64,000 nucleotides of DNA from Arthrobacter sp. efr-133-R2A-120. Its GTDB lineage: Bacteria; Actinomycetota; Actinomycetes; Actinomycetales; Micrococcaceae. Of the stretch, positions 7,995-16,213 are shown piece after piece (within the stretch, counting starts at the first letter, position 1; each line of letters starts with the position of its first letter). The notes below the pieces were generated by a model. The model saw only the letters and a program-made list of their open reading frames with translations. It did no database searches and had not been told where the DNA came from. The stretch is from contig NZ_JARVRF010000032.1 of the NCBI RefSeq assembly GCF_030209835.1, positions 1 to 64,000 of the forward strand. The letters are read 5' to 3'. Made by a program: the position numbers and the translations under genes.

Positions 7995-8930
7995 ATGACG
8001 ACGACGAAAATCACCATCCGCCGCTCGGCGCCGGCGAGCGCCCGGAAAGGAGGCGCCCCGAAAGGAGGCGCCCGGAAAGGGAATGCCCGAAAAGGCGCGG
8101 GACCGGAGCGCTCCGGTTCCGGACCCGAGCACAAAAAGTGGGGCTACACCGTCCTGGCCATCTTTTTCCTGGCCATCATGCTGTTCCCGGTCTACTGGAT
8201 GATCAACGCTTCGTTGCAGCCCAACGGCACCACGCTGGAAACTTCATGGCTGCCGCTCAAGCCGGACTTCACCGGCTACGCCACGGCCATCAGCGAACAG
8301 GGCGGGAACCTGGCCACCAGCCTGGTGATCTCGCTGGGCAGCGTTGTACTCAGCCTGGCCATCGCCGCGCCGGCGGCCTATGCCTTGGCCTATTTCAAGG
8401 TCAAAGGCGCCGGCGTGGTCCTCTTCGCGATCCTGATCAGCCAGATGATTCCGGGAATCGTCGTGGCCAACGCGCTGTACACGGCCTACAACGATCTTGG
8501 CCTGCTCAATTCGATCCCGGGCCTGATCCTGGCCGACTCCGCGCACGGCATACCTTTCGCGATCCTCATCATCCGGGCCTTCATGAACGGCATGCCGACG
8601 TCGGTCATCGAGGCGGCGCGCGTGGATGGCGCCGGGCATGTGAGGGCGTTTTGGTCCATCGTGGTGCCACTGAGCAGGAACTCGCTCATCACCGCGGGGC
8701 TGTTCACTTTCCTGTTCACCTGGAGCGACTTCCTGTTCGCCCTGACCCTGACCACCACCGAGGCCGTGCGCCCCGTGACCCTGGGAATTTTCCAGTACAT
8801 CGGCGCCTATGTGAACGACTGGAGCTCGGTCATGGCGACGGCGGTCCTCGCCTCCATCCCTGCCATCATCCTGCTGGTCGCGGCGCAGAAGTACATCGCG
8901 GCGGGAACCACTGGCGGCGCGGTCAAGTAG
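7995..8930 (+). CDS. Carbohydrate ABC transporter permease (MalG-like)
   Basis: This is the second membrane subunit, 311 residues, with six membrane segments and an EAA loop, '[20 protein letters not shown]'. ATG 7995 has GAGGA four nt upstream; ATG 7980, overlapping the previous stop, is also possible. The cytosolic N-terminus is unusual: four short Lys/Gly repeats (KGGA, KGGA, KGNA, KGAG) encoded by near-identical 15-bp DNA units at about 8043-8100, followed by '[15 protein letters not shown]'. The repeat length could vary between strains. Confidence 0.92.
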   Translation: MTTTKITIRRSAPASARKGGAPKGGARKGNARKGAGPERSGSGPEHKKWGYTVLAIFFLAIMLFPVYWMINASLQPNGTTLETSWLPLKPDFTGYATAISEQGGNLATSLVISLGSVVLSLAIAAPAAYALAYFKVKGAGVVLFAILISQMIPGIVVANALYTAYNDLGLLNSIPGLILADSAHGIPFAILIIRAFMNGMPTSVIEAARVDGAGHVRAFWSIVVPLSRNSLITAGLFTFLFTWSDFLFALTLTTTEAVRPVTLGIFQYIGAYVNDWSSVMATAVLASIPAIILLVAAQKYIAAGTTGGAVK

Positions 8931-8961
8931 ACCGCCCTTCAACATCAACAAAGGAGAAGCC

Positions 8962-9729
8962 ATGACTGAATCAATCCGCGTCACCGTGTGGAGCGAAAAC
9001 CGGCACGAAAAGCGCGACGAACTGGTGGCCCGCGTCTACCCGGAGGGCATGCACGGGGCCGTGAAGTCCGGCATCGAGGAGAACCTCGGCGACAAGGCCA
9101 GCGTCCGCACCGCCACCCTCGACGAGCCGGAGCACGGCCTCACCGAGGAAGTCCTCGCCAACACGGACGTCCTCACGTGGTGGGGGCACATGTCCCACGG
9201 TGATGTCGACGACGAGATTGTCGAGCGCGTGCACCGCCACGTCCTGTCCGGGATGGGCCTGATCGTCCTGCACTCCGGGCACTGGTCCAAGATCTTCACC
9301 AAGCTCATGGGCACCTCGTGCACGTTGCGCTGGCGCAGTGAGCAGGACCGCGAACTGGTCTGGACCGTGGACCCCACCCACCCCATCGCGAAGGGCGTGC
9401 CGCACCCCATTGTGATCGATCAGCAGGAAATGTACGGCGAATTCTTCGACATCCCCACTCCCGAGGAACTCGTGTTCATCAGTTCCTTCAGCGGCGGCGA
9501 AGTCTTCCGCTCGGGCTGCACCTTCCGCCGCGGCCACGGCAAGATCTTCTTCTTCAGCCCTGGCGACCAGGACTACCCGGTCTACCACCACAAGGACGTC
9601 CGCAGGGTCATCTCCAACGCCGTCGAATGGGCAGTCACCGATCGGCCGGAGCGCGCCTACCCCGAACTGCTGCGCTATGAGACCAACGATTTCTTCAACG
9701 GCAAGAGCTACCAGGGAGCCAACGCATGA
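8962..9729 (+). CDS. ThuA domain protein (trehalose-utilization-like)
   Basis: The 255-residue protein belongs to the ThuA family, which has a glutamine-amidotransferase-like fold. Features are '[21 protein letters not shown]', '[14 protein letters not shown]' and '[17 protein letters not shown]'. ThuA proteins accompany sugar dehydrogenases in disaccharide catabolism, and their exact chemistry is not settled. AAGGAGA precedes ATG 8962. Its stop overlaps the next gene's start (ATGA), so it is coupled to the Gfo/Idh/MocA enzyme, as often seen for ThuA pairs. Confidence 0.9.
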   Translation: MTESIRVTVWSENRHEKRDELVARVYPEGMHGAVKSGIEENLGDKASVRTATLDEPEHGLTEEVLANTDVLTWWGHMSHGDVDDEIVERVHRHVLSGMGLIVLHSGHWSKIFTKLMGTSCTLRWRSEQDRELVWTVDPTHPIAKGVPHPIVIDQQEMYGEFFDIPTPEELVFISSFSGGEVFRSGCTFRRGHGKIFFFSPGDQDYPVYHHKDVRRVISNAVEWAVTDRPERAYPELLRYETNDFFNGKSYQGANA

Positions 9730-10859
9730 GTACCCGTTTCGCCACCCTTCCCGACGACGGCACTCCCCTTCGCGTCGTCGTCGTCGGCGCCGGGGGGATG
9801 GGCCGCGCGTGGCTCCGGACGGTCCAGGAGTCGCCGCTCGTGGAGCTCGCGGGCATCGTCGACCTGGACCTGGACGCCGCCCGCGCCGGAGCGGCGGCGA
9901 TCGGGCGTCGCGATCTGCCGGTGGGCTCCGGGACCGCACAGCTGGCGTCCGACGTCGGCGCCCAAGCAGTCATCAACGTCACCGTTCCGGTGGCGCACCA
10001 TCCGGTGACCACCGAGGCGCTGGCGGCGGGGCTCCCGGTGCTGGGCGAAAAGCCCGTGGCCTCGACGGTAGCCCAGGGGCTCTCGCTTGCGGCGGCGTCG
10101 GAGCTGAGCGGCCAACTGTTCATGGTCAGCCAGTCGCGCCGGTACAACAGGCAGCTTTTCGAGGCCAAACGCCTCGCCGCTTCTTTAGGCAGCGTGGGCA
10201 TTGTCTCCGCCGAGTTCTTCAAGGGCCCGCATTTCGGGGGTTTCCGGGATGCGATGGACCACCCACTGCTCCTGGACATGGCCATCCATCAGTTCGACAT
10301 GGCCCGATTCCTGCTCGACGCGGATCCTGTCTCGGTGTTCTGCGAGGAGTACAACCCGTCCTGGAGCTGGTACCGCGGCGATGCGGGGGCCACCGCCATC
10401 TTCGAAATGACCGGCGGGGAGCGCTTCGTGTTCACCGGAAGCTGGTGCAGCCCGGGCCAGGAGACCTCCTGGAACGCCGCGTGGCGGATCAGCGGCGAAC
10501 ACGGGACTGTCCTGTGGGACGGCGACAACGATCCTGAGTCCTCGCTGCCTCTTCCGTCCGGAGCCGGTTCGGAGGATCCGGGCCAGGAGATCGCCGGTTC
10601 ATTGCGTGACTTCGTGGTGGCCCTGCGTACCGGGAATACTCCCATGGGGCAGGTCCACCAGAACATCATGAGCCTGGCCATGGTGGAAGCGGCCATCCTC
10701 AGCGCTTCTACCGGCACCCGCGTTTCCGTTGATACGCTGCTTGAGGAATCCTACGCACAGGCCGTCCTGACCGAACGCGACCCGGACGTGCTGGAGGTCC
10801 TCAAGTCCTGGACCTCGGTCCGCAGCGCCCTGGCCCCTCCCGCCCACCAACCCAACTGA
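9726..10859 (+). CDS. Gfo/Idh/MocA family oxidoreductase
   Basis: The 377-residue NAD(P)-dependent dehydrogenase has the Rossmann motif '[15 protein letters not shown]' near residue 20. The family signature '[11 protein letters not shown]' carries the catalytic-region Lys of the EKP motif. '[16 protein letters not shown]' supplies the DxxxHxxD active-site helix. Substrates are usually sugars or polyols. It is the last gene of the LacI-ABC-ThuA operon and probably oxidises the imported sugar. It ends directly before a palindromic repeat at 10861. Confidence 0.92.
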   Translation: MSTRFATLPDDGTPLRVVVVGAGGMGRAWLRTVQESPLVELAGIVDLDLDAARAGAAAIGRRDLPVGSGTAQLASDVGAQAVINVTVPVAHHPVTTEALAAGLPVLGEKPVASTVAQGLSLAAASELSGQLFMVSQSRRYNRQLFEAKRLAASLGSVGIVSAEFFKGPHFGGFRDAMDHPLLLDMAIHQFDMARFLLDADPVSVFCEEYNPSWSWYRGDAGATAIFEMTGGERFVFTGSWCSPGQETSWNAAWRISGEHGTVLWDGDNDPESSLPLPSGAGSEDPGQEIAGSLRDFVVALRTGNTPMGQVHQNIMSLAMVEAAILSASTGTRVSVDTLLEESYAQAVLTERDPDVLEVLKSWTSVRSALAPPAHQPN

Positions 10860-10860
10860 C

Positions 10861-10906
10861 TGACAGTTGTTGTCGTTTTGAAGGCTCAGAACGACAACAA
10901 CTGTCA
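10861..10906. repeat. Palindromic repeat, TTGTTGTCGTT family, copy 1
   Basis: A perfect 17-bp stem, TGACAGTTGTTGTCGTT with AACGACAACAACTGTCA, closes a 12-nt loop containing GGCTCAG. It begins one base after the dehydrogenase stop, so it can act as the operon terminator. Related copies are at 13343, 14431, 19500, 22062 and 41702. Confidence 0.85.
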
Positions 10907-11026
10907 GCTAGTTTGGTTTTCGTAGTCGTGCGCGCGCAGCTCGCGTAGTCTGGCCGCAAGACTGCCGGGCTGGGGTAGCCCGCGCCGCCAAGCGGCACCG
11001 CAGATCGAGACGAGGGGATATCAATC

Positions 11027-11863
11027 ATGCAACCAGCGAATTCGCGACGCCGGTTTGGCCGCCTGGCGGGCGCCGTCGCCGCCGTCGTACTCCTGGCAGG
11101 GCTCGGAACTGGACCGGCACAGGCGAACCCGACCGATGTCTATGTAGCACTGGGCGATTCCTATGCCGCCGGGACGGGCGGCAGCAGTCCGGCTCCGGGC
11201 TCATTGCCGGGCTGCCATCAGAGCCTGGACAGCTACGCGGCCCTCTTGAACGGGCTGAACCTGGGCTGCTTCGGCGCCACGTCGCTTGCCGTCAAGGCAG
11301 GTCTGGACAATCTGTCGCCAGCCGACCCTGTTGCGATCGTCCTGGGGTCCGCTACTGAAGTCTCGGTCACTGTTGGCGGCAACGACGTCGGCACGGGAGC
11401 CGTGGCGGTGGCCTGCACCAGCGCCGATGCCCTCGCGTGCGCTTCGGCCGTGCAGGGCGTGGCGAATGCGCTGCCCGCGCTACCTGGCAACATCGTGGCC
11501 ATGGTCCAGTCCATCCGGCAGAAGGCACCCCACGCCGAGATCGTGCTGACCGGCTACCCGCGCTTGTTCACTATCGGCCCCAAGATGCCTCCCGCGCAGA
11601 AAGAGCTGGCCACCACTCTGAACGGAATGGCTGACCAATTGAATGCGACAATCGCCGGCGCCGCTTCCGCCGCGGATGTGGGCTACGTAAGCGTGACGGA
11701 GCGGTTCATCGGGCACGGCATCGGTTCCAACAATCCGTGGATCCACTACACCCAGCCATCACCCCTGGATCCGCCTCAGCTCGCGTTGGAAAACTTCCAT
11801 CCCAACGACGCCGGCTACTCCCAGGGCTACCGTACGGCGGTCAATAGCGCACTCAAGAAGTAA
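11027..11863 (+). CDS. Secreted SGNH/GDSL hydrolase (lipase/esterase)
   Basis: The 278-residue enzyme has a Sec signal peptide (Arg-rich start, hydrophobic 'LAGAVAAVVLLAGLGTGPAQA'-type core, cleavage near residue 34). The GDSL block 'YVALGDSYAAGTG' holds the nucleophile Ser, 'VTVGGNDVG' the oxyanion Asn, and 'NFHPNDAGYSQGY' the DxxH-like triad His. This matches secreted actinobacterial lipases such as the Streptomyces SGNH enzymes. Several Cys pairs suggest disulfides. GAGGGGAT precedes ATG 11027. It is a single-gene unit. Confidence 0.92.
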   Translation: MQPANSRRRFGRLAGAVAAVVLLAGLGTGPAQANPTDVYVALGDSYAAGTGGSSPAPGSLPGCHQSLDSYAALLNGLNLGCFGATSLAVKAGLDNLSPADPVAIVLGSATEVSVTVGGNDVGTGAVAVACTSADALACASAVQGVANALPALPGNIVAMVQSIRQKAPHAEIVLTGYPRLFTIGPKMPPAQKELATTLNGMADQLNATIAGAASAADVGYVSVTERFIGHGIGSNNPWIHYTQPSPLDPPQLALENFHPNDAGYSQGYRTAVNSALKK

Positions 11864-11890
11864 CCGCCCCCAGGCGCGGCCGGAGCGCGC

Positions 11891-12484
11891 TCAGGACCGC
11901 TTCGCGAGCCTGAACTCAAGGCCTGTGCGGACAGCCGGCCACTCGTGTTCGAGGATGGAAAACACCACGGTGTCGCGGAGCACCCCGTCCAAAGTCCGCG
12001 AGTGGTTACGGAGGACGCCGTCCTGCTTGGCACCCAACCGAGCGATGGCCTCGCGGGACTGGTGGTTGAGCCAATGCGTGCGGAATTCGACGGCGGGGCA
12101 GCCGAGGGTCTCGAAAGCGTGGCGAAGCAGCAGCAGCTTGGAATCCGGGTTACTGCCGCTGCCGTGCGCCGAGGCTGCGTTCCACGTGGAACCTATCTCG
12201 ACGCGCGGGGTGGCGGCGTCGATGTTCATGTATGTGGTCATGCCAATGAGCTTGCCGTTCGCCTTCAACCGGGTAGCGAACGGCAGCATGGATCCTTGCT
12301 CCTGCAGCCCGAGCCGGCGGTCGATCTCCGCGGCCATGCCCTCCGGCGTCGGTACCGAGGTGTACCAAAGATTCCACAGCTCGCCGTCTTTGGCGGCATC
12401 TACCAGGCCGTCGTGGTGCTCGGCGCTAAGGGGCTCCAGGGTTACGAAGCGGCCATCCAGGGTCACGGGTGCAATGAGAGTCAC
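11891..12484 (-). CDS. GNAT family N-acetyltransferase (RimJ/RimL-like)
   Basis: The 197-residue protein matches the acetyltransferase_3 type: 'VTLEPLSAEHHDGLVDAA', 'EIGSTWNAASAHGSGSNPDSKLLLLRHAFETLG' with the acetyl-CoA-binding turn, and 'VEFRTHWLNHQSREAIARLGAKQDGVLR'. Such enzymes acetylate protein N-termini or small amines; the substrate here is unknown. The start at 12484 is followed by 'MTLIAPVTLDGRFVTL'. It is convergent with the SGNH hydrolase and divergent from the XRE/membrane-protein pair. Confidence 0.88.
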   Translation of the reverse strand: MTLIAPVTLDGRFVTLEPLSAEHHDGLVDAAKDGELWNLWYTSVPTPEGMAAEIDRRLGLQEQGSMLPFATRLKANGKLIGMTTYMNIDAATPRVEIGSTWNAASAHGSGSNPDSKLLLLRHAFETLGCPAVEFRTHWLNHQSREAIARLGAKQDGVLRNHSRTLDGVLRDTVVFSILEHEWPAVRTGLEFRLAKRS

Positions 12485-12572
12485 GTGGTTAGCCTAACCG
12501 GAGGCAGGCCCAAGCGGTTTCCAGTCGCTGATCGGGCCAGGGGCCAGGCCTCGCAGACGCACCGCAGTTCCC

Positions 12573-12608
12573 TTGCAAAAGCGGAATGTAAAGTGTACTT
12601 TACATTCC
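12573..12608 (+). promoter_or_regulatory. Leaderless promoter overlapped by a 26-bp palindrome
   Basis: TTGCAA (12573-12578) and TACTTT (12596-12601) are 17 bp apart. This places transcription start at about 12608-12609, the A of the ATG at 12609. A palindrome with perfect 12-bp arms, GGAATGTAAAGT and ACTTTACATTCC (12583-12608), covers the -10 and ends at the start codon. No ribosome site can exist, so a leaderless mRNA is inferred. The XRE protein of the operon is the obvious candidate to bind the palindrome. Confidence 0.7.
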
Positions 12609-13025
12609 ATGGAGAGTTCCCCTTTGGCCCTGAAATACCTTGCCATTGTTGGCGTTGCTCTTGCGCTCATCGCCGTACTGGCCGCATGGAGCGCTGCCGT
12701 TCAGGACGGACCATGGAATGGAGTCCCCCGGGTATTGATGGTTTGCGTTGTAGTACTCACAGGCCCCGCAGTGATGGTCATCAAGAAACAGGACGCGAGG
12801 ATGGTCCGTTCGGATTCCGCGGAGGGGATCGAGAGTGAAGTGGCACTCAAAGCCTCTTCGGCTGCCTTCTACGACGCCCTCGTTCTCATCACCGCCCTTG
12901 GGGCGTCCTATCTAATTTTTGGCAACTATGCGCACCCGGCATTTATGACGCTTGTCCTTTTGGCGACGCTGATCGTGATGTATTTCGTCCGGCACGCAGT
13001 CATCTTGAAGAAGCTCGCTCGATGA
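12609..13025 (+). CDS. Small membrane protein paired with an XRE regulator
   Basis: The 138-residue protein has four likely membrane segments: 'YLAIVGVALALIAVLAAWSA', 'VLMVCVVVLTGPAVMVI', a 'DALVLITALGASYLIF' stretch, and 'AFMTLVLLATLIVMYFV'. A polar loop with 'RSDSAEGIESEVALK' lies between helices 2 and 3. Gram-positive bacteria often carry such a protein with a 65-70-residue XRE regulator directly behind it. The role is unknown, possibly a sensor or an immunity-type partner. ATG 12609 was chosen because the promoter ends there; the upstream TTG 12573 lies inside the -35. It overlaps the next gene by 4 bp (ATGA). Confidence 0.75.
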   Translation: MESSPLALKYLAIVGVALALIAVLAAWSAAVQDGPWNGVPRVLMVCVVVLTGPAVMVIKKQDARMVRSDSAEGIESEVALKASSAAFYDALVLITALGASYLIFGNYAHPAFMTLVLLATLIVMYFVRHAVILKKLAR

Positions 13026-13216
13026 AGAACCGGGTAGCCGAACTTCGGTCCTCAAAGAATCTTTCGCAGGAAGAACTTGCCCAGGCCGTCGGCATCTCAC
13101 GGCAATCGGTGATCGCGATCGAAAAGGGGAGGTTCAATCCGAGCCTTCCCTTGGGTCTGCGCCTGGGCAAGTTCTTCGAGGTCAGCGTCGAAGACATTTT
13201 TGAGCTAGACGACTAG
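13022..13216 (+). CDS. XRE family small transcriptional regulator
   Basis: This 64-residue protein is essentially one Cro/CI helix-turn-helix: 'MKNRVAELRSSKNLSQEELAQ', then 'VGISRQSVIAIEKGRFNPSLPLGLRL' and 'FFEVSVEDIFELDD'. That is the YozG/short-XRE type found with small membrane proteins. It is translationally coupled to the membrane protein by ATGA. It probably represses its own leaderless promoter through the 26-bp palindrome, with activity modulated by the partner protein (inference). Confidence 0.9.
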   Translation: MKNRVAELRSSKNLSQEELAQAVGISRQSVIAIEKGRFNPSLPLGLRLGKFFEVSVEDIFELDD

Positions 13217-13342
13217 ACGCAGGAGCTGTACAGGGTACTGACATGCATCTTCAGTTGACGGTTGTTCGTGCATTTTCCCTTATTTGCAACCGCCGTTGTT
13301 GCCGCGCCAACAATGGGCGAGACACCTAGGCAGCCTTACCGA

Positions 13343-13409
13343 CCCAACTAGCTCGCATTTGTTGTCGTTTTGGGGGCTGTAAACGACAACAACTGCGAGT
13401 CAGTTGGGG
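13343..13409. repeat. Palindromic repeat, TTGTTGTCGTT family, copy 2
   Basis: The left arm is CCCAACTAGCTCGCATTTG followed by TTGTCGTTT. The right arm is AAACGACAACAACTGCGAG followed by TCAGTTGGGG. The loop is TTGGGGGCTGT. It lies about 60 bp before the DUF559-like gene, which has another copy directly after its stop. The 126 bp between the XRE stop (13216) and this repeat show nothing recognisable. Confidence 0.85.
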
Positions 13410-13471
13410 TGTCGGGGCAATTGCCTGTGGATAACTCAAAAAGGCGTTCCAGGATTTGCAACGATAAGGCG

Positions 13472-14416
13472 ATGAGGACCCCGCAACCCTTGCCGGCGCT
13501 GCTGGCGTGCGCCCCGTTCACCTTTCAAGAAGCGGTCGACGCCGGCGTGAGCCTCCGGCGGTTGCGGCACCGATCGCTCCCCTCGCCAAGCCGCGGCATC
13601 AGGATTCCGGATCGCGCATTGGTCCAGGGGCAGCCCAGGGACGTCCGTTTCGTCCGGCCTTTCACTGCGGTGACCGAGTTCTCGGCTGCCTCGCACGCCA
13701 CAGCCTTCACCCTTTGGTCGTTCCCGGGGTTCCTGCCAGGCAGCGATGATCCGCGCATCCACATTTCGCGTCCGGACACCATGGCCATTCCTCGACGAAC
13801 CGGGGTGGTTGGGCATGTGGGGCAGTTCTTCGACGACGAAATCACCAGTCTTGACGGTCTCTTGATCACCACCCGCACCCGGACGTGGCTTGATGTGTCC
13901 CGGAAGATGAGTGTGGATGAACTGACGGTCGTGGCCGACTATTTGGTGCGGATCCCTCGGCCGGAGTTTGAGGGCAGGGCAGAGCCGTACGCAACATTGG
14001 AACAACTGGCCGACATGCTGGACCGGCACAAAGGCACGCCTGGCATCCGGAAGGCACGCCTGGCCCTCGAACAGGCACGGATCGGCTCGGACTCGGCACC
14101 CGAAACCCGGCTCCGGCTGGCCCTCGAAAACGCCGGACTGCCCGAACCGCAACTGAACGTGGCCGCTGAGCTAGGCGCCGGCGTCGTACGTCAACCGGAC
14201 CTGGCCTACCCGGAACACCGTGTGGCGGTCGAATACGACGGCGAGCCGCATTCCGAGCCGGCCCAGATAGTCCGGGACATCGCCCGCGAAGAGGATTTCG
14301 CCCGTGCCGGCTGGCACTTGGTGAGGATCTCCAAACGGCACATGGAGAACGACGCACGGTCCGCCGTCGCGAAAGTCCGTGCCGTGCTCCTCGACCGAGG
14401 CTGGACCCCCAAGTAG
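13472..14416 (+). CDS. DUF559-type PD-(D/E)XK domain protein with AbiEi-like N-terminus
   Basis: This 314-residue protein is common in Arthrobacter-like genomes and has no proven role. The N-terminus ('FTFQEAVDAGVSLRRLRHRS', 'GIRIPDRALV') resembles the winged-helix start of AbiEi/DUF559 proteins. The C-terminal part, from about residue 210, looks like a Vsr/DUF559 nuclease fold: 'QPDLAYPEHRVAVEYDGEPH', then 'EEDFARAGWHLVRISKRHM'. ATG 13472 is preferred; the frame is open upstream to 13370, inside the palindrome. The gene sits between two copies of that palindromic repeat. Confidence 0.75.
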   Translation: MRTPQPLPALLACAPFTFQEAVDAGVSLRRLRHRSLPSPSRGIRIPDRALVQGQPRDVRFVRPFTAVTEFSAASHATAFTLWSFPGFLPGSDDPRIHISRPDTMAIPRRTGVVGHVGQFFDDEITSLDGLLITTRTRTWLDVSRKMSVDELTVVADYLVRIPRPEFEGRAEPYATLEQLADMLDRHKGTPGIRKARLALEQARIGSDSAPETRLRLALENAGLPEPQLNVAAELGAGVVRQPDLAYPEHRVAVEYDGEPHSEPAQIVRDIAREEDFARAGWHLVRISKRHMENDARSAVAKVRAVLLDRGWTPK

Positions 14417-14430
14417 CAGTTCGACGCCCA

Positions 14431-14547
14431 AGTAGCTCGCAGTTGTTGTCGTTATCGAGCCTCAAAACGACAACAACTGCGTGGGCCCACGCCGCCAGGG
14501 TTCCCTGGCCGAGCTTGCGACGCGAGGGGGCGGTGGGGACTAGTTGG
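14431..14547. repeat. Palindromic repeat copy 3 with extended conserved flank
   Basis: The stem is GCAGTTGTTGTCGTT (14439-14453) with AACGACAACAACTGC (14466-14480). A GC-rich tail of about 67 bp follows (GGGCCCACGCCG ... GAGCTTGCGA ... CGGTGGGGA). The same tail, with scattered differences, follows copy 6 at 19536-19602. Both end just before the 3' end of a minus-strand gene. Confidence 0.85.
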
Positions 14548-14561
14548 GTGGCCCGAAAAAG

Positions 14562-15425
14562 CTAGTCAGTCCAGTCGAAGAAACCCTTGCCGGTCTTGCG
14601 GCCCAGCTCGCCGCGGGCAACCTTGTCGCGCAGGATCTGCGGCGGGGCGAATCGCTCCCCCAGCGTCGAATGCAGGTACTCGGCGATGCCCAGGCGCACA
14701 TCCAGGCCCACGATGTCGGTGGTGCGAAGCGGTCCCGTGGGGTGCTTGTAGCCGAGCACCATGGCGGCGTCGATGTCCTCCGCGGAGGCCACGCCTTCTT
14801 CAACCATGCGCATCGCCTCGAGTGCGATCGCCACGCCCAGCCGCGAGGAGGCAAAGCCGGGCGCGTCATTGACGACGACGGCGGTCTTGCCGAGTGCCTC
14901 GGTCCAGCTTTTCGCCGTGGCGGCGAGTTCCGGCGACGTCTCCTTGGCCAGAACCACCTCGATGAGCGTGGAAGCCGGGACCGGGTTGAAGAAATGCAGG
15001 CCCACGAAGTTGGCAGGCCTCCGGAGCTGAGAGGCGAGGCCTGTGACGGAGAGCGACGAGGTGTTGGAGGCCAGGAAGGCGTCGGCGGAGAGGTGCTCCT
15101 CCACCGCTTTGAGGGCAGCAACCTTGAGCTCGTAATCTTCGGGCACGGCTTCGACCACGAGCCCGCAATGGACGAAAGAGTCATAGTCGGTGGAGGTGCT
15201 GAACCGGGACAAGGCCTGTTCGGCGGTTTCAGTCAGGGTGCCGCGGGCAGCGGACTTGGCCACGGCCTCGGCAACGCGGCCTTGCGCACCGGCGGCGGAG
15301 TCGTGGTCGCGCTCGACGACGATCACGGTGGCGCCCTTGATCAGGAAAGCATGGGCGATACCCGCACCCATGCGGCCACCGCCGAGGACACCGACGACAT
15401 GCGGGATGGCGGGCGTTGCTGTCAT
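14562..15425 (-). CDS. paaH: 3-hydroxyacyl-CoA (3-hydroxybutyryl-CoA) dehydrogenase
   Basis: The 287-residue enzyme oxidises 3-hydroxyacyl-CoA with NAD+. The Rossmann motif is 'VGVLGGGRMGAGIAHAFL' near residue 12. The catalytic His is in 'GLHFFNPVPASTLIEVV', and the C-terminal dimerisation domain includes 'RTTDIVGLDVRLGIAEYLH'. It is the last gene of thiolase, enoyl-CoA hydratase, dehydrogenase, with 2 bp between it and the hydratase. Phenylacetate degradation needs a PaaH of this kind. The paaZ-like operator before the cluster supports that, but a general short-chain beta-oxidation role is possible. Confidence 0.85.
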   Translation of the reverse strand: MTATPAIPHVVGVLGGGRMGAGIAHAFLIKGATVIVVERDHDSAAGAQGRVAEAVAKSAARGTLTETAEQALSRFSTSTDYDSFVHCGLVVEAVPEDYELKVAALKAVEEHLSADAFLASNTSSLSVTGLASQLRRPANFVGLHFFNPVPASTLIEVVLAKETSPELAATAKSWTEALGKTAVVVNDAPGFASSRLGVAIALEAMRMVEEGVASAEDIDAAMVLGYKHPTGPLRTTDIVGLDVRLGIAEYLHSTLGERFAPPQILRDKVARGELGRKTGKGFFDWTD

Positions 15426-15427
15426 TT

Positions 15428-16213
15428 TCAGGTCCTGTCTGGGTTGTCGCTGGATTGCTTTGCGCTCTTCTTGTCCAGGAACGCCTGCATGCGGTCGAAC
15501 TTGGCTTGCGATTCGAAAAGCATGCCCTGCGCAAGGGTGTCGATCACGGGGTGCGCCTCGACCGGGGCGTGGAACACGGACTTGGTGATGCGAACGGCCA
15601 GGGGATCCTGCCGGCCGATCCGGTCGGCAAGGTTGTGGGCAGCTTCCATGAGCACGGGCGCTTCATGGATCTGGGTGATCAGGTTGATGCGAAGGGCTTC
15701 CTCGGCACGGAGGACGGCGCCCGCCAAGAGGATTTCCTTGGCGATCGGCTCCCCCACGAGTTCCTTGAGGCGCCACGTGGCCCCGGCTGCGGCCATGATG
15801 CCCAGGCCGGTTTCCGGGTTGCCGATCCGCAGGCTGGGCGTGCCGATGCGGAAGTCCGCGGCGTAGGCGAGTTCGGCCCCGCCGCCTAGGCAATAGCCAT
15901 CCAGGGCCGCGATGACGGGCATGGGCAGCTTCGCGATCCGCACGAAGATGGTGGAGTTGATACCCCGCAGGGCGTCGTCGCGGCGGCGTTCCCTCAACTG
16001 GCCGATATCCGCACCTGACGCAAAGACGCCTTCGACGCCGGCAATAATCAGGATTTTCGGCTCGCGCTCAAGGTAATCGCACACCTTGTGGAGTTCGTCC
16101 ACCATCTGCTGGTCGATCGCATTGCGGACCTCGGGCCGGTTCAGGAGGACGGTGACGCGGTCCGCGCGTTCCTCGATGAGCAACGTTCGGAATTCCTCGG
16201 GGTTCAACGCCAT
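15428..16213 (-). CDS. paaF: Enoyl-CoA hydratase/isomerase (crotonase family)
   Basis: The 261-residue crotonase has the oxyanion-hole segment 'FASGADIGQL'. The two catalytic glutamates are in 'LGGGAELAYAADF' and 'IGNPETGLGIMAA'. ATG 16213 overlaps the thiolase stop by one base (TAATG), so the upstream in-frame extension is rejected. It hydrates 2,3-dehydroadipyl-CoA in the phenylacetate pathway if this cluster belongs to the paa regulon. The paaF assignment rests on context and not on a distinguishing residue. Confidence 0.82.
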   Translation of the reverse strand: MALNPEEFRTLLIEERADRVTVLLNRPEVRNAIDQQMVDELHKVCDYLEREPKILIIAGVEGVFASGADIGQLRERRRDDALRGINSTIFVRIAKLPMPVIAALDGYCLGGGAELAYAADFRIGTPSLRIGNPETGLGIMAAAGATWRLKELVGEPIAKEILLAGAVLRAEEALRINLITQIHEAPVLMEAAHNLADRIGRQDPLAVRITKSVFHAPVEAHPVIDTLAQGMLFESQAKFDRMQAFLDKKSAKQSSDNPDRT

